Shown here one piece after another: positions 34,596 to 46,345 of a stretch of 64,000 bases of DNA. The stretch is from Tenrec ecaudatus (taxonomy: Eukaryota > Chordata > Mammalia > Afrosoricida > Tenrecidae), in NCBI RefSeq assembly GCF_050624435.1, contig NC_134541.1:98824805-98888804 (forward strand), read 5' to 3'. The notes beneath the pieces were generated by a model. The model searched no databases, was not told the DNA's origin, and was given only the letters and a program-made list of their open reading frames with translations. The number at the start of each line of letters is the position of its first letter. The stretch's first letter is position 1. The position numbers and the translations under genes are program-made.

Positions 34596-37500
34596 ACCAG
34601 GCCATAGCCACCCAGTGAGGTAAAGGTGGGGGTAGGGTGAAGGGGGTGCGGCCTGAACCCCAGGTCCCGGACCCTGGGCACCAGGGAGAGGCGAGGACCC
34701 ACGCCTGGCGCCCAGTGTGCTATAAACAGTCAAAAGAATTCCTCTCCACGAGAGTTTACGATGAAAATAGAGATGTCTTTGTCTGGCCTGGATAACAGTA
34801 ACCTAGAGGCCATCGCTCAGGAGATCTCCGAGGGCCTCGTCCGAGGATTCTTGGTGGGTAGTCTGCTTCGAGGTACTGTGAAGCGTGGCAACTTCTTCCT
34901 GGATGACACGGACCCTGCCTGAGAGCGCGAAGGATTTTGAGCCCGTGGACCAGCCAGGACCCGGCACCTTTGACAGGTTTTCAACCAGTGGAAGAGCAAG
35001 GAGTGCGTTTGCCCCGCTGCCGCTCCGGCTTCGCCCCGCACCTGCAGAAGTGCTGGGGAATGGGTCGGAACGGCAGAACAGGGACAAGTCAGAGCGTGAC
35101 CAAGAGGACCGTGATGACATCAACGACAGCGACTGGTCCTAGGGCTCAGAGAAGAGCCCAATTCCCCTAGAAGATCCAAGTCTTTAAAACACAAAAACGG
35201 GGGACGGACTTAGCAATTCGACCTCTCAGTATCACAGCTCCTTGGGAATCAGCCATGAGGCCCTGGGGCCAGAGGAGCTGCGCAGCCTGATCACCACGCA
35301 GTGTGCGGCGGTTTCGGGACACACCGAGATGTACACGAGCTCCCTGTGCTGCCGCCGCACAGCTTGGAGCAGAGGCAAGCCTTGCGGATTTATTTCCTTG
35401 GGACCTTGGCGGTCCTCCCTAGGGGGAGAGTTCGCTGGATAAGGACACCTTTGACATGACTGGCTCCAGTGGGACAGCTCCTCTGACCTCTCACCCTCGG
35501 ATTCTGGCTCCTCCACGACCACCGAGAACCAGGGACCGGGTCTAGGTACCAACAACCCCGAGTCACGGAAAGCCCACAAAAAGAAATCCCACCTGAGCCT
35601 GGTGCCGTCGGCCTCCAGCCTGGGGTCCAACAAGAAAAAGAAGCCAAAGCCACGCCCCACCCCCCACCGCAGCCCCCAATGCTCAGCATCTACAGTGACA
35701 TCTATTGACGCCGATGCCAGGGATAACCATTGGCTGAGCAGCTCTCTCCCAGCCCCACCCAAGTGGCAGCACCTGGCCAAAGGACAGCTGCTGGGGGTCT
35801 GGGCGGGGGAAGTTTGGTGGGTCAGGCGGGTAGGGGATCCAATTACGCGCCCCTGGGGGGCCGGCAGGGTCCTCTGCGAAGCAGCACAGACCCTGGGCAT
35901 GCAAGATTCAGACCTGGCCATGGTTTGCCTTGGGCATCAGGTTGGTGGGGAGGCAGTTTCCCTATTCATTCTGAGTCACTGGATGTCACTGCCTGAGAGC
36001 ACTGCCTGCCCCCCACCCAGGGGCTCCAGCATCGAAGCTGGACCTGGAGGGGGCTAGCCCAGCTGCCCTCAGCAATGTAAATGGGTCCGGTGCTTGGCGC
36101 TGAGGGGCTGGGCTGGACCGGTCCTGTCTGGAGAATCCTACCAGATGCCCGCATTCCTTGGAGTAGGCAGGCGCAGAGTGCGGTCTCCTGAGGTCAGCGT
36201 CTGGAACAGCATGGGTACCTCCCCTGCCCTTTAGAGGGGCAGCCCTTTCCCCAACCCCCATCGACCTCCTTGGGGCAAGAGCTGTCCTTGCGTTGTTGGG
36301 TGCCAGACCAGGGCCCCAGACTGCAGCTGCAAGGAAGGGGCTGGGGAGGGTCGGGAGAGGGAACCGGGAGGATATCACAATGACTCCCCACTGCCCTTTT
36401 TCCCTGGCCCTGGGCTGGAGAGGAGCTGGGCCCCCAGATGAGAGGGAAGGGTGCTGCTTTATTTGAAGTGTTTTCTTACCTCATTCCCTGCCCCAGGAAG
36501 GGGCCTAGCCTCACCCTCCTGGGGAGCTCCATGTTCCTCCCACCTGCCCTGCCCTCCTGCCCTCCCAGGGCAGTCCAAGTTCCCAGCTGCAGCTTGTCAC
36601 CCTCTCTTCCTACTGATCAGCTTCAGCGCCTAGCCGTGTTCCTGCCTCCGAAGCCTGCCCTCTTCCCCCTGCCTTGGCCGCTTTTAAGTTATTTATTCTG
36701 TGCTTTCATTGGGGGCGCTGAGGAAATCCAGACCCTGTGCCTCTCCTTCTGCTTGGGAATAGGGTGGGAAGAAGGTGTTCTCTGTGCCCTCTGCCCTGGG
36801 AGGGGCATCATGCCTAGGCATTGCCTCTCTGGGGGATGATCAGTGTGCCCACCTGCCTGGTCTACATCCCTGTGATGTACCACCCTACCTTTTGAGGGCA
36901 CCACCACTCCAGGAGCTGAGCTGGGGACCACAGCCTGAACTGGCAGCCAGCTGACTGACTGAGAGGGTGGAGTTGACCCTGAACCCACTGGTTCCCACTG
37001 GCTGGATGTGTCCCTGCCCTCCTCTCAGGAGGGGCCAGTCCCCATTGGGTAGCTACTACCCAAGCCTGCTAGACTGACTTCAATTAGGAGCCAGCTTGGC
37101 CAGCTGGGGTCCCAATCTCGCCCAGATAGTTCTGATTGTGGCTGGCACCTGGTTACAAATTGTTTTTTAACCCAAGAAGTGGGATTACTTTGTAGGAAGC
37201 CAAACCTGTTTGGGCACAGGAGTTAGGCTAAGTCCTGGGGCCTGGGTTTCTTGACCCTGTATCGCCTGTGCCCTCTGCGGAAGCCGAAGGGAGAGGCGAC
37301 TCTCAGGGGGCCTTCAGCTTGCTTCCCAAGGAAGTCTCAGGAGTGGGGTGGTGGATGGAGGAAGGCCAGGGGCCTACTCTCCCCTCAGAGGCAACTTAGG
37401 CCCCAATTCACCCTTTCCCTTCTGGCCTCTTCCTTTCCCTTCTGGTTGTAGGAGGGAGTAGTTTGGGAGCCTTTGTCTAAATCAGTTCCCCATTGTTTCT

Positions 37501-37995
37501 TTGGCCCACCCTCAGGAGAGAGCCCCCCTTTTGGGAGAGAGTCCCCCTACCATGTAGTTGAACAAAGGCTAGGAGCTCCCCACTCCCACCCTCTGAACAG
37601 CAAGCTGTGCTTTAATTCCATCCTTCCCACACCAGCTGGGTGTTGGCTGCCTTGAATACTATCATGTCTGAGTGTGTGTGTGTGTGTTTCTGTACTAATT
37701 GCCACATTTTCATGATAGGTGGCTTTTCCTCCTTGCATCTCTCTTACCTCCCCGGCCCCCCCACCCCCACCCCCATGCTCAGGGGCCACTACCTGGCATT
37801 ACTGCCTGCTGAGGTCATTGTGGGAGAGGGGGGCTCATGACATCCTATGGGCTTGAGATTTTAATTTTTGCATATGTCATCCTTCTTGTACAGATAACTA
37901 ATTTTTTAAATGCTGTGTATTGCCCTCCCCCCTCCATCCCCCACCCTTATGGCTGCTGGTGTAAATAAACTGCATCTCCCTTAGGGGGAAAAAAA
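34596..37995 (+). pseudogene. ATXN7L3: Processed pseudogene of ATXN7L3
   Basis: The parent is a SAGA deubiquitinase-module subunit (SGF11 homologue) that helps USP22 remove ubiquitin from histone H2B in the nucleus. The ATG at 34761 opens MKIEMSLSGLDNSNLEAIAQ, matching the parent N-terminus, and a TGA at 34920-34922 stops it after 53 codons. Further frames show FNQWKSKECV-like residues, the RFAPHL-KC-GMG zinc-finger region (here GFAPHLQKCWGMGRN), SPRRSKSLKHKNG, GPEELRSLITTQCA, the SCA7-like region and SSLGSNKKKKPKPR. The ancestral stop is at 35706-35708. No introns are present. A long 3'UTR carries AATAAA at 37964-37969 and a short A tail. Flanks at 34583-34595 and 37996-38008 match in 11 of 13 bases. 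A dead retrocopy. Confidence 0.9.
37964..37969 (+). terminator. Poly(A) signal of the ATXN7L3 retrocopy
   Basis: AATAAA lies about 20 bases before the A-rich end near 37988. This is the parental mRNA 3' end carried into the genome. Confidence 0.85.
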
Positions 37996-38008
37996 GAAAG
38001 TACTATGG

Positions 38009-38875
38009 TGAGATGTAGTCAATTACTGTAGCCTTTATCGCCATAATTCCTTGTGTGCTGTATTCTAATTTTGGACTTCATGCCTTTGGCTAGAGTCCCA
38101 TTTGGGGTGGGAGGGGATTTCTGTTATACTAATGGACAGGATGAGGGCAGGTTTATGTCTTAATTTTAATAGAAGGTGTGAACCAAGAAAATCCTTTGTT
38201 TCCTAAAAGACAAAGCCCTATAAACAATTTTAAAAACCCCACCTCTATCAAAGTCATCCTTTCGTGGAGAAGAGCCATCTCAGAAAAGAGACATGCCAGT
38301 AGTGCCAGACGAGGAGCACAGTGGAGCTCTCTGTGTGAAGAGGCAGAAGCCGAGACCAGAGGCATTGGAGACTGTGACATCAAGGCCATAGGATAGAACA
38401 AAGGAGCCAGGCTAAAACAAGAGGTCAAGGTCAAGGTAAGGAAACCAAGGGACAGAATGGAGGCGCAGAGCTTCAACTAAGGGACTGTGAGACTGAACAA
38501 CAGGAGGACTTCCTGGTACGTGGAGGCAGAAGCCTAAGGACCATGTAGCTGAGAGACTGAGGACCAGAAACTTGGCTACTGGCTGAGCAAAGATGTTGTG
38601 AACCAGTGACTGACTGTATCCTTATTGTGTACTGATCCTGACTTGTGGTAACCTGGTAACTTCCTTAGAAACCCTCTTAATTATGTTGTCTGTGAATCCT
38701 GTGTGGCCATGGCAATGAATTATTGAACCCAGCATGGAAGTAGAGCACCTTGGGGGAACAGTTAGTGTCAGAAGGTAAAGAAGGATGGAGTGTGCTGGTA
38801 TGTCTGACCTCTGCCTCCTGATAAGAGGGAAGCCAGAGGTCAGAAATGACCCTCCATGCTCTTTATTGCACATGT
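38009..38875. other. Unassigned sequence
   Basis: No open frame with a family signature. The block 38240-38770 has the purine-rich texture of an old LTR, but I could not identify ends. Confidence 0.35.
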
Positions 38876-38937
38876 GTGGACAGTCAGAGGAACAAGCAAA
38901 TCTGTATCATAAGAAGTGCAACCAAAATGCTCCTTAG
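38876..38937 (+). mobile_element. RTE LINE, left piece of a split copy
   Basis: This RTE segment (gaggaacaagcaaatctgta ... aaaatgctccttag) is followed in RTE order by the piece at 44781. The last 14 bases are the target site reused by two L1 insertions. Confidence 0.8.
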
Positions 38938-40022
38938 AAAATAGAGGAAAGAATCAGGAGGCAAAAGATATTTATTGAGGTATAAATATAGGCATTTAAA
39001 AATGTAAATATATTTATATAATGATATCTATACAGGTCTATGTACATATATTTATATGTTAAGTAACAAGGTAGCAGATGGACATTGGGCCTCTACTCAA
39101 GTCCACCATCAACACAAGAACTCTTTGTTCTAATAACCTGGAATTCTGTGATGCTCACCTTCCTGACACAATTGCTAAAGACAAAATGGATGTATAAGCA
39201 AATGTGGTGAAGAAAGCATGGCTATTAGAAGATATAGCATCTGGGATTTTAAAGGCTTGAAGTTGAACAAGCGGCCATCTAGCATGGAAGCAACAAAACC
39301 CACATGGAAGCAGCATACCAGCCCACGTGATTACAAGGTGCCAATAGGATTGGGTATCAGGCATCAGAAGACCCAAAACAAAAAATCATACTGATGCGAA
39401 TAATGGGAGTCAGAGTGGAGATCCAAAGCCTATCTACAGCCCATTGGACATCCCCTCACAGAAGGGTCACAGGAAGGCACGAGCCAGCAAGGGTGCAGTA
39501 TATCATGGATAAAACACACAACATTCCTCTAGTTCTTTAATGCTTCTCCCCACTCTAATGAACCAGTTCTACCTTACAAATCCAGCTAGACCAGAGCATG
39601 TATGTTGGTACAGATAAAAGCTCTCAACACACGGAATCCACAACAGACAAAAGCCTCAAGAACAGTAATGGAAGTAGTCATACCATGGGGGTAAGGGGAA
39701 AAGTGGGGGGAGATGGTAAAGAAAGGGGGAACCGATCATAATAATCAATGTATTAACTCCCCCTCACCCCACAGGGACTAGCAACAGAAACATGGGTGAA
39801 GGAAGGCAACAAACAGTATAAGATCTAAAAATAACAATAATTTATAATTTATTAAGGGTTCAAGATGGTGAGAGAGTGGGGAAGGGAGGAAAAAAAGAGG
39901 AGCTAATACCAAAGGCTCAAGTAGAAAATGATGATGGCAACATAGGTACAAATATTATTGATACACTTGGTGTATGGATTGTTATAAAAGTTGTAAAATC
40001 CCTCAGTAAAATTTTTTTCTTA
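38938..40022 (+). mobile_element. L1-F: 5'-truncated L1 3'UTR
   Basis: About 1.08 kb of L1 3'UTR with the shared module at 39185-39335. It ends in a degenerate tail (cagtaaaatttttttctt). It is bounded by aaaatgctccttag at 38924-38937 and 40023-40036. It is clearly more diverged than the adjacent L1-G. Confidence 0.85.
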
Positions 40023-40036
40023 AAAATGCTCCTTAG

Positions 40037-41869
40037 ACCTTGTCCCCACTCCTATTTAATATCGTGCTGGAGGTTTTAGCTAACAGCATAAGGCAAAGAA
40101 GTGACATCAAAGGTATTCGTCTGGGGAAGGAAGAGGTGAAACTCTCGTTATTTGCAGATGATATGATTCTATATATGGAAAATCCCAAAAGTTCCACAAG
40201 GGGAGTACTGGAAGCAATAGTGGAGTTTGGCAGGATACAAGATCAACAAACAGAAGTCCATCAGACGGTTATACACATCAGATAAGACCACAGAAGAAGA
40301 GATCAAAAAGGTGGTACCCTTCACAATAGCCAAACACAAATTGAAATATCTAGGGATGCACCTGACTGAAAAAACAAAAGATCTATATAGGGAAAACTAT
40401 AGAACACTATTACAAGAAACCAAGAGCGACCTCAACAAATGGAAGAATATTCCATGCTCTTGGATTGGGAGACTTAATATAGTTAAGATGTCAGTTCTGC
40501 CAAAAGCACTATATAAGTTTAATGCCATTCCGATACAATTACCATCATCTTTCTTCAAAGAAATAGAAAAACTGATTACCAACTTCATATGGAGAGGGAA
40601 GAAGCCCAGAATTAGCAGAGAACTCCTCAAGAACAAGGACACCTTAGGAGGGCTTGCTTTACCTGACTTTGGCACATACTATGCAGCCACAGTTCTCAAA
40701 ACTGCATGGTATTGGTACAATGACAGATACTCACACCAATGGAAAAGAACTGAAAACCCAGAAATAAAAGCATCAGCATACACACAGCTGATCTTTGATA
40801 AGGGCCCCAAATATATCAAATGGGAAGCCGATGCCCTCTTTAACAAGTGGTGCTGGAAAAAATGGATATCCACATGCAGAAAAATGAAGCAAGACCCTTA
40901 TCTCACTCCATGCACAAGAATAAACTCAAGGTGGATCACAGACCTTGAATTAAACCCCAAACTATTAGGGCCATCAATGAGGGAATTGGGACCAAATTGA
41001 GAACTTTGGCGCAGGGAATACACAGGCTATCAGAAATAGGGAAGGACACAAACACAGAGGAGGCACAAATTGACAAATGGGATATACTGAAGATAAAACA
41101 CTTGTGTACATCTAAAGAATTCACCAAGAGAGTAATAAGAGATTCCACAGACTGGGAAAACATCTTTAGCAATGACACATCAGACAAAGGCCTTATTACT
41201 AAAATCTACAATACTCTGCTAGCTTCCAAAAAGAAAAAAACCAATAGCCCACTTGAAAGGTGGGCAAAGGACTTGAACAGAAGTTTCACAGGGACAGAAA
41301 TCCGAATGGCCAACAAACATATGAGAAAATGTTCCCGATCTTTAGCCATAAGAGAAATGCAAATTAAAACAACAATGAGTTACCACTTGACACCCTCAAA
41401 GGTAGCCCAATTCAAAAAATCAGAAAGCAACAAGTGTTGGAGGGGCTGTGGGGAGACAGGAACTCTCATCCACTGCTGGTGGGCCTGTAAGTATGTACAG
41501 CCACTATAGAAATCAATCTGGCGATACCTAAAACAGATGGAAATAGAGTTACCATATGACCCAGCAATCTCCCTACTGGGCATATACCCAGAAGAGGTAA
41601 GGAACAAACCAAGACCAGACATCTGTGCTCCAGTGTTCATTGCGGCACAGTTCACAATTGCAAGGAGTTGGAAGCAACCCAAATTTCCATCAACTGACGA
41701 TTGGATTAAAAAACTGTGGTATATACATACAATGGAGTACTACGCATCACTAAAAAGCAGTGATGAACGTATGAGGCACATAGCGGCATGGGAAGAACTG
41801 GAGGAAATCATGCTAAGCGAAGTAAGTCAGGCACAAAAGGACAAGTACAACATGAGCCCGCTGAGGTAA
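40037..41869 (+). pseudogene. L1-G ORF2 C-terminal part (RT to C-terminus)
   Basis: The truncated frame begins in the RT palm at [18 protein letters not shown]. The catalytic box [18 protein letters not shown] follows (40,140-40,180). The frame shifts near 40,230. A 257-codon stretch (40227-41000) covers the thumb and connection, with WRGKKPRISRELL. Then a 170-codon stretch (40997-41509) holds the cysteine motif CWRGCGETGTLIHCWWACKY before a stop at 41507-41509. The last segment (41537-41869) ends in NMSPLR and TAA. No endonuclease domain is present, so it could not retrotranspose. Confidence 0.9.
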
Positions 41870-43334
41870 GTATTAAAAAAATTAAAAAAAAATTTTTAAT
41901 GCAAAAGTGGCAAAGGGAAAAAGCTACTGTATACAAACATTTCTGGGGTGAAGACTGTGTAGTATGGCAGAGACCAGATCAAAACCAGGGGTGCACATGG
42001 TAGATAACAGTGGAGGAGGTGGGGAAAGGAAAATACAAGGATGAATATAGGAAGAAAAGGGGAGTCGGGACATGGGGCACTAATCCACCCAAGGGGAGGG
42101 TATTGTTTATATCTCCACAGGGAAAGTGGGACCAGACTTCAACCCAGTGCCGCAAGGTGTGAATATCCCGGCGTGGAGTAGGGAACCAGTGGAGAGGTCT
42201 GGGAGGCTGACCCCAGCACCAAAAATTAAGTGGATTCCTGCCCCTCCTCCTAAAAGAATTTGTTTCAAAGGATGACATTGATTCTGCAGCTCCGGGAGAT
42301 GGACATGTCTGATCAGAGCACACGGGAGCAGATGAAGGGGCAGGAGGAGACAGTGGAACACAGCCTGGCCCACGAGGCCGTGAGGATGATGTTCCTGAGT
42401 AGAGCAGCCAGTCCATAGAGAGAACATGGCTGGCTTTACTATGAGACATGATGCCCCTCAGTGACCAAGGGCGATACAGGGGACAGCACCGGAGACATAG
42501 TGTGGGAATTGCACCTGACCTGATCCCACCACACCGAGGCAAAGCACTGGGTGAGTGCAGTGGAACAGCAAGGGAATGGAGTGGCAAGGTCCCCAGGGAA
42601 TGCTGAAAGTGGACTTTGGGGCCAGGGCGTGGTGCCCCAACAGACTGGACTGGAAAACGCTCCTAAGGGCCAGCAAACGATCCTTGAACGAACTACAAGC
42701 CTTTCTTTTGTGAAGTGTTTTGTTTTGTTCTTTGTCAGTGGTTTGTTTTTGTTGTTTTATTGTTTGGTTGTATACTGTTGCTTTGTTTTCCTCTGTCTTG
42801 TTTTTGTGCATGTTAGTGTCACCACAGGTCTGTCTGAATAGGACAGGCTGGATGAACTATCTGGAGGAAAAACAATAGGACAGACAGTTCCGGGTGGGGT
42901 AGGGGGAGGAGGGTAAGGAAGTGGTGTTAATAAACACAGGGACAAGGGAACAACAGGGGACCCAAAATGGTAGTGAGGGGGGAGTGACAGGCCTGATGGG
43001 GAATGATCAAGGGTAAGGTTGCGTAGAGAAGAGGTATAGCTGTAGCCCAGGTGGGGACGGAGCATGGTGGTGGGGCAGGAGGAAAGTCAAGGGAGATGGA
43101 GGAAGGAGCAGGGAGTCAAGGGGCATTTATGGAGGTCTAGACAAAGACATGTACATGCAAACATGTATATGAGGATGGGGAAATAGATCTAATTGTCTAC
43201 ATTTATAGGTTTAATATTAAGGTGGCGGAAGGACCTTGGGCCTCTACCCAAGCACTCCCTCAATGCACGAATACTTTAGTTTATTAAATTGGTACTCTAT
43301 GATGCTCACTCTCCCGACACAACTGCTGAAGCCA

Positions 43335-43785
43335 AAGTGGGTGAACAAGTAAATGCAGTGAAGAAAGCTGATGGTGCCCGGCTATCAAAAGAGATAGTGA
43401 CTGGGGTCTTAAAGGCTTGAAGATAAACAAGCGGCCATCTAGTTCAGAAGCAACAAAGCCCACATGGAAGAACACACCAGCCTGTGTGAGCGAGTGATCC
43501 CAAAGGGATCAGTTATCAGGCATCAAAGAACAAAAAATCATCATATCATTGGCTGCACACCTCCATGATAGGATCACTGAAGACAAATGGGTGCATAAGC
43601 AAATGTGGCGAAGAAAGCTGATGGTGTCCGGCTATCAAAAGAGATAGTGTCTGGGGTTTTAAAGACTTGAAGATAAACAAGCGGCCATCTAGCTCAGAAG
43701 CAAAAAAGCCCACATGGAAGAAGCACACCAGCCAGTGCGATCACGAGGTGCCAAAGGGACCAGGTATAAGGCATCATGCAAAAAA
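43335..43785 (+). repeat. Tandem duplication of the 3'UTR module in L1-G
   Basis: The stretch starting g(t/c)gaagaaagctgatgg at 43359 recurs at 43607, a period of about 248 bp. Both units include the gcggccatctag...agaagcaa core and the caaagggac/tcagg end. The units differ at a modest number of positions, so the duplication is old relative to this copy or was inherited from its source. Confidence 0.85.
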
Positions 43786-43844
43786 AAAAAAAAGAGTATG
43801 TGTGTGTGTGTATATGTAGATGTATGTATATATATGTATATATA

Positions 43845-43851
<7 letters not shown>

Positions 43852-43924
<73 letters not shown>
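43852..43924 (+). repeat. (TA)n microsatellite
   Basis: About 36 perfect TA units, preceded by a TG/TA-rich transition from 43798. It lies inside the L1-G 3'UTR after an A13 run. Confidence 0.95.
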
Positions 43925-43926
<2 letters not shown>

Positions 43927-44460
43927 ATATTGAATGAAGGGGGAAGTGCAGAGTGGAGACCCAAGGCCCAAGTGTAGGCCACTGGAGATCCCTTCATAGA
44001 GGGGTTTAGGAGAGGAGATGGGTCAGTCAGGGTGCGAGGTAGTACCGATGAAGAGCACAGCTTTCCCCCAGATCCTGGATGCTTCCTCCCCCCAACTACC
44101 ATGATCCGAATTCTACCTTGCAGGGCTGGATAGGGCAGAGGTTGTACACTGGTACATATGAGGGCTGGAGGCACAGGGAATCCACGGTGGATGATACCTT
44201 CAGGACCAAGGGTGTGAGGGGCGATGCTGGGAGAGTGGAGGGTGAGTGGGTTGGAAAGGGGGAACTGATTACAGGGATCCACATGTGACCTCCTCCCTGG
44301 GAGCGGGACGGCAGAGAAGGGGGGGAAGGGAGACTCTGGATAGAGGAAGATATGACAAAATAACGATGTACAAATTACAAAGGGCACATGAAGGAGGGGG
44401 GAGCGGGGAGGGAGGTGAAAAAAAGAGGACCTGATGCAAAGGGCTTAAGTGGAGAGCAAA

Positions 44461-44766
44461 TGCTTTGAGAATGATTGGGGCAGGGAATGACTGGATGTGC
44501 TTTATACAATTGATGTATGTATATGTATGGATTGTGATAAGAGTTGTATGAGTCCCTAATAAAATATAAAAAAAGAAAAGGAAAAAAAAAGAAAGAAAAG
44601 AAAATGATTAGGGCAAAGAATGTATAGATGTGCTTTATACAATTGATGTATGTATATGTATGGACTGTGATAAGAGTTGTATGAGCCCCTAATAAAACGT
44701 TTAAAAAATGATTAGGGCAAAGACTGTACAGATATGCTTTATACAATTGATGTATGCACATGAAAA
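44461..44766 (+). repeat. Threefold repeated L1 3' terminus
   Basis: The segment tgattrgggca...gtgctttatacaattgatgta occurs at about 44474, 44606 and 44710. The first two are each followed by the attgtgataagag...cctaataaaa end and an A-rich stretch. The third is cut after gatgtatgcaca and followed by poly(A). Confidence 0.85.
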
Positions 44767-44945
44767 AAAATGCTCCTTAGAAGTGAGGCTAACAAGACTT
44801 TGTCTTATTTACTTTGGACATGTGACCAGGCGAGACCAATCCCTAGAAAAGATATTAAACTCTGTAGAGGGTCAGTGAAGAAGAGAAAGTCCCTAAGGAG
44901 CTAGATTGACATAGTGGCTGTAACAACGGACTCACATGACAACCG
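44767..44945 (+). mobile_element. RTE LINE, right piece of a split copy
   Basis: It continues the RTE from 38937: aagtgaggctaacaagact, ttactttggacatgtgacca, gaccaatccctagaaaag, gtggctgtaacaacggactc. C-terminal RTE region, decayed. Confidence 0.8.
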
Positions 44946-46345
44946 GTGACCTTCTGAAACTGCCTGCTAAAACTTGGGGATAAAGGGACCTCTGCAGGGT
45001 TCCAGTGGAGGTAAAACTTTCTCTCAAGACCTCTCGATCGAGGAGAAAACTTCAAATATTTGGGCTTTAATCACTGAATGAACACTGCCATTGTGCTTGT
45101 GAATTCAGAAGCTCTGGGTCTGAGTGAACATCGCCATGACTTTGAATGAGCCGAGGTGCTGCATGGAAAACCCGAGTCACTCTCTGTCCGTTTGCTAAGC
45201 TAAAATCCTACATGACATCTCTCCCAGGTCTTGTCTTCTCTTTATTTTCTGTTTTAGATTTTCAGTGACTCCAAGGATCCCAGAGACCCAAATAGCAAGG
45301 AAACTGAGTTGGTTTAGTGGATATCATAAGAGGAGAGGCCGAGTCTGTGCCAGGTGTGGTCGTGGGCAGATGCCAGGTGAGTGAAATGACCAGGATAACA
45401 AAGGACATTCAACCACCGTGATGCTGACTGCACTGTGACTGTACAGTTTTGAGTATTTATTGACAAGCTGCTTGAAAGAAGGCTACACCATAGGGAGCTG
45501 TATGAAAAAACACACAAACAAAAAAAACATTCCTGGTTCCATGATCCAAACCTCCCAGAATTACTAGTGATTTCTTAGCTGGCCTCATTACCACCATTGA
45601 GAAAATACCAACAAGGTTTTATTGTAAAACATTATTGATTCCGTATAAGTTCTAAGTAGAGGTGGTGTGTGTGCCTTGGCTTTATTTTAGACTCTGAATT
45701 CAAAGCACTGGAAATATAATAAAAAGCACTGGAAATATAATAAACCTGCAGCTTCAATCTCATTCAAAACAAATCATTTTCCCTTTAATTATCCCAGGCT
45801 AAAGCTTTCTTCATTTATATGCATTATTTGAGAATTTTACCTGGAACACATGAATATCAACGAAGGCCTTTGAGCCTTCTCAGAACTCATTCCTTTCCAC
45901 TGTTAAAAACAATGACAAGTTCAAAATAGGACACGAAATCCTGTAAATGAAAGTCTCTAAGTTTTGTTACTCAAGTTTAAGAGGATTTGGATTTCATTCA
46001 TTTGAATGTTTTAGATTACATAGGAAGGTAGGTTGGTAGGTAGGTAAACGCATAAGTTAGTCGCTATAAGAAAGAAATGGTAGACATAAGCAACCAAATC
46101 CAAGCACAAGAGGAAAACACACACACACACACACACACAGTGACAGCATTTACTCTTCATGACAATTCTGTATGGAACATGTTTTTATCCCTGTTTCATA
46201 ACCGAAAAGGTGTATCTATGTTTTGTGTTGTTACTCTTTGTGAAGAAGGATGCGGAGGGATTTGACTCAGTTTACTCAGCTTGAAAATGGAGACCTTTGT
46301 GATGGTGATGTACAAGACAAAACGATAGTCAACTTTGATTTTTAA
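44946..46345. other. Unassigned sequence with a (CA)n repeat and MIR piece
   Basis: No gene was seen. A CA microsatellite lies at 46117-46139 and a probable MIR core fragment at 46148-46205. Confidence 0.45.
46117..46139 (+). repeat. (CA)n microsatellite
   Basis: Eleven to twelve perfect CA units. Confidence 0.95.

Larger units (their letters stand above)
41870..44580 (+). mobile_element. L1-G 3'UTR
   Basis: About 2.7 kb. It is purine-rich at 42,000-42,140, has a T-rich part at 42,700-42,810, two tandem copies of the shared module (43335-43480 and 43590-43745) and a TA repeat at 43852-43924. The terminal segment ends gagtccctaataaaatat. The open frames on either strand are not conserved proteins. 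Confidence 0.85.
40037..44766 (+). mobile_element. L1-G: youngest long L1, truncated in the RT domain
   Basis: A 4.7-kb element that starts inside ORF2. It keeps the ORF2 C-terminal 600 codons with only a few frame breaks and has a 3'UTR with duplicated modules, a (TA)n run and a threefold 3' terminus. It is bounded by aaaatgctccttag at 40023-40036 and 44767-44780. It is the best preserved L1 here and inactive through truncation. Confidence 0.9.

Noticed and set aside
35232-35921. 229-codon open frame on the minus strand
   Set aside because: It lies antisense to the ATXN7L3 retrocopy. High GC content makes long chance frames likely.
41979-42587. 202-codon minus-strand frame
   Set aside because: Antisense of the L1-G 3'UTR. 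Low-complexity proline/serine composition and no conserved motif.
43689-44387. 232-codon minus-strand frame with alternating Tyr-Ile
   Set aside because: It crosses the (TA)n microsatellite and L1 3'UTR sequence. An artefact.
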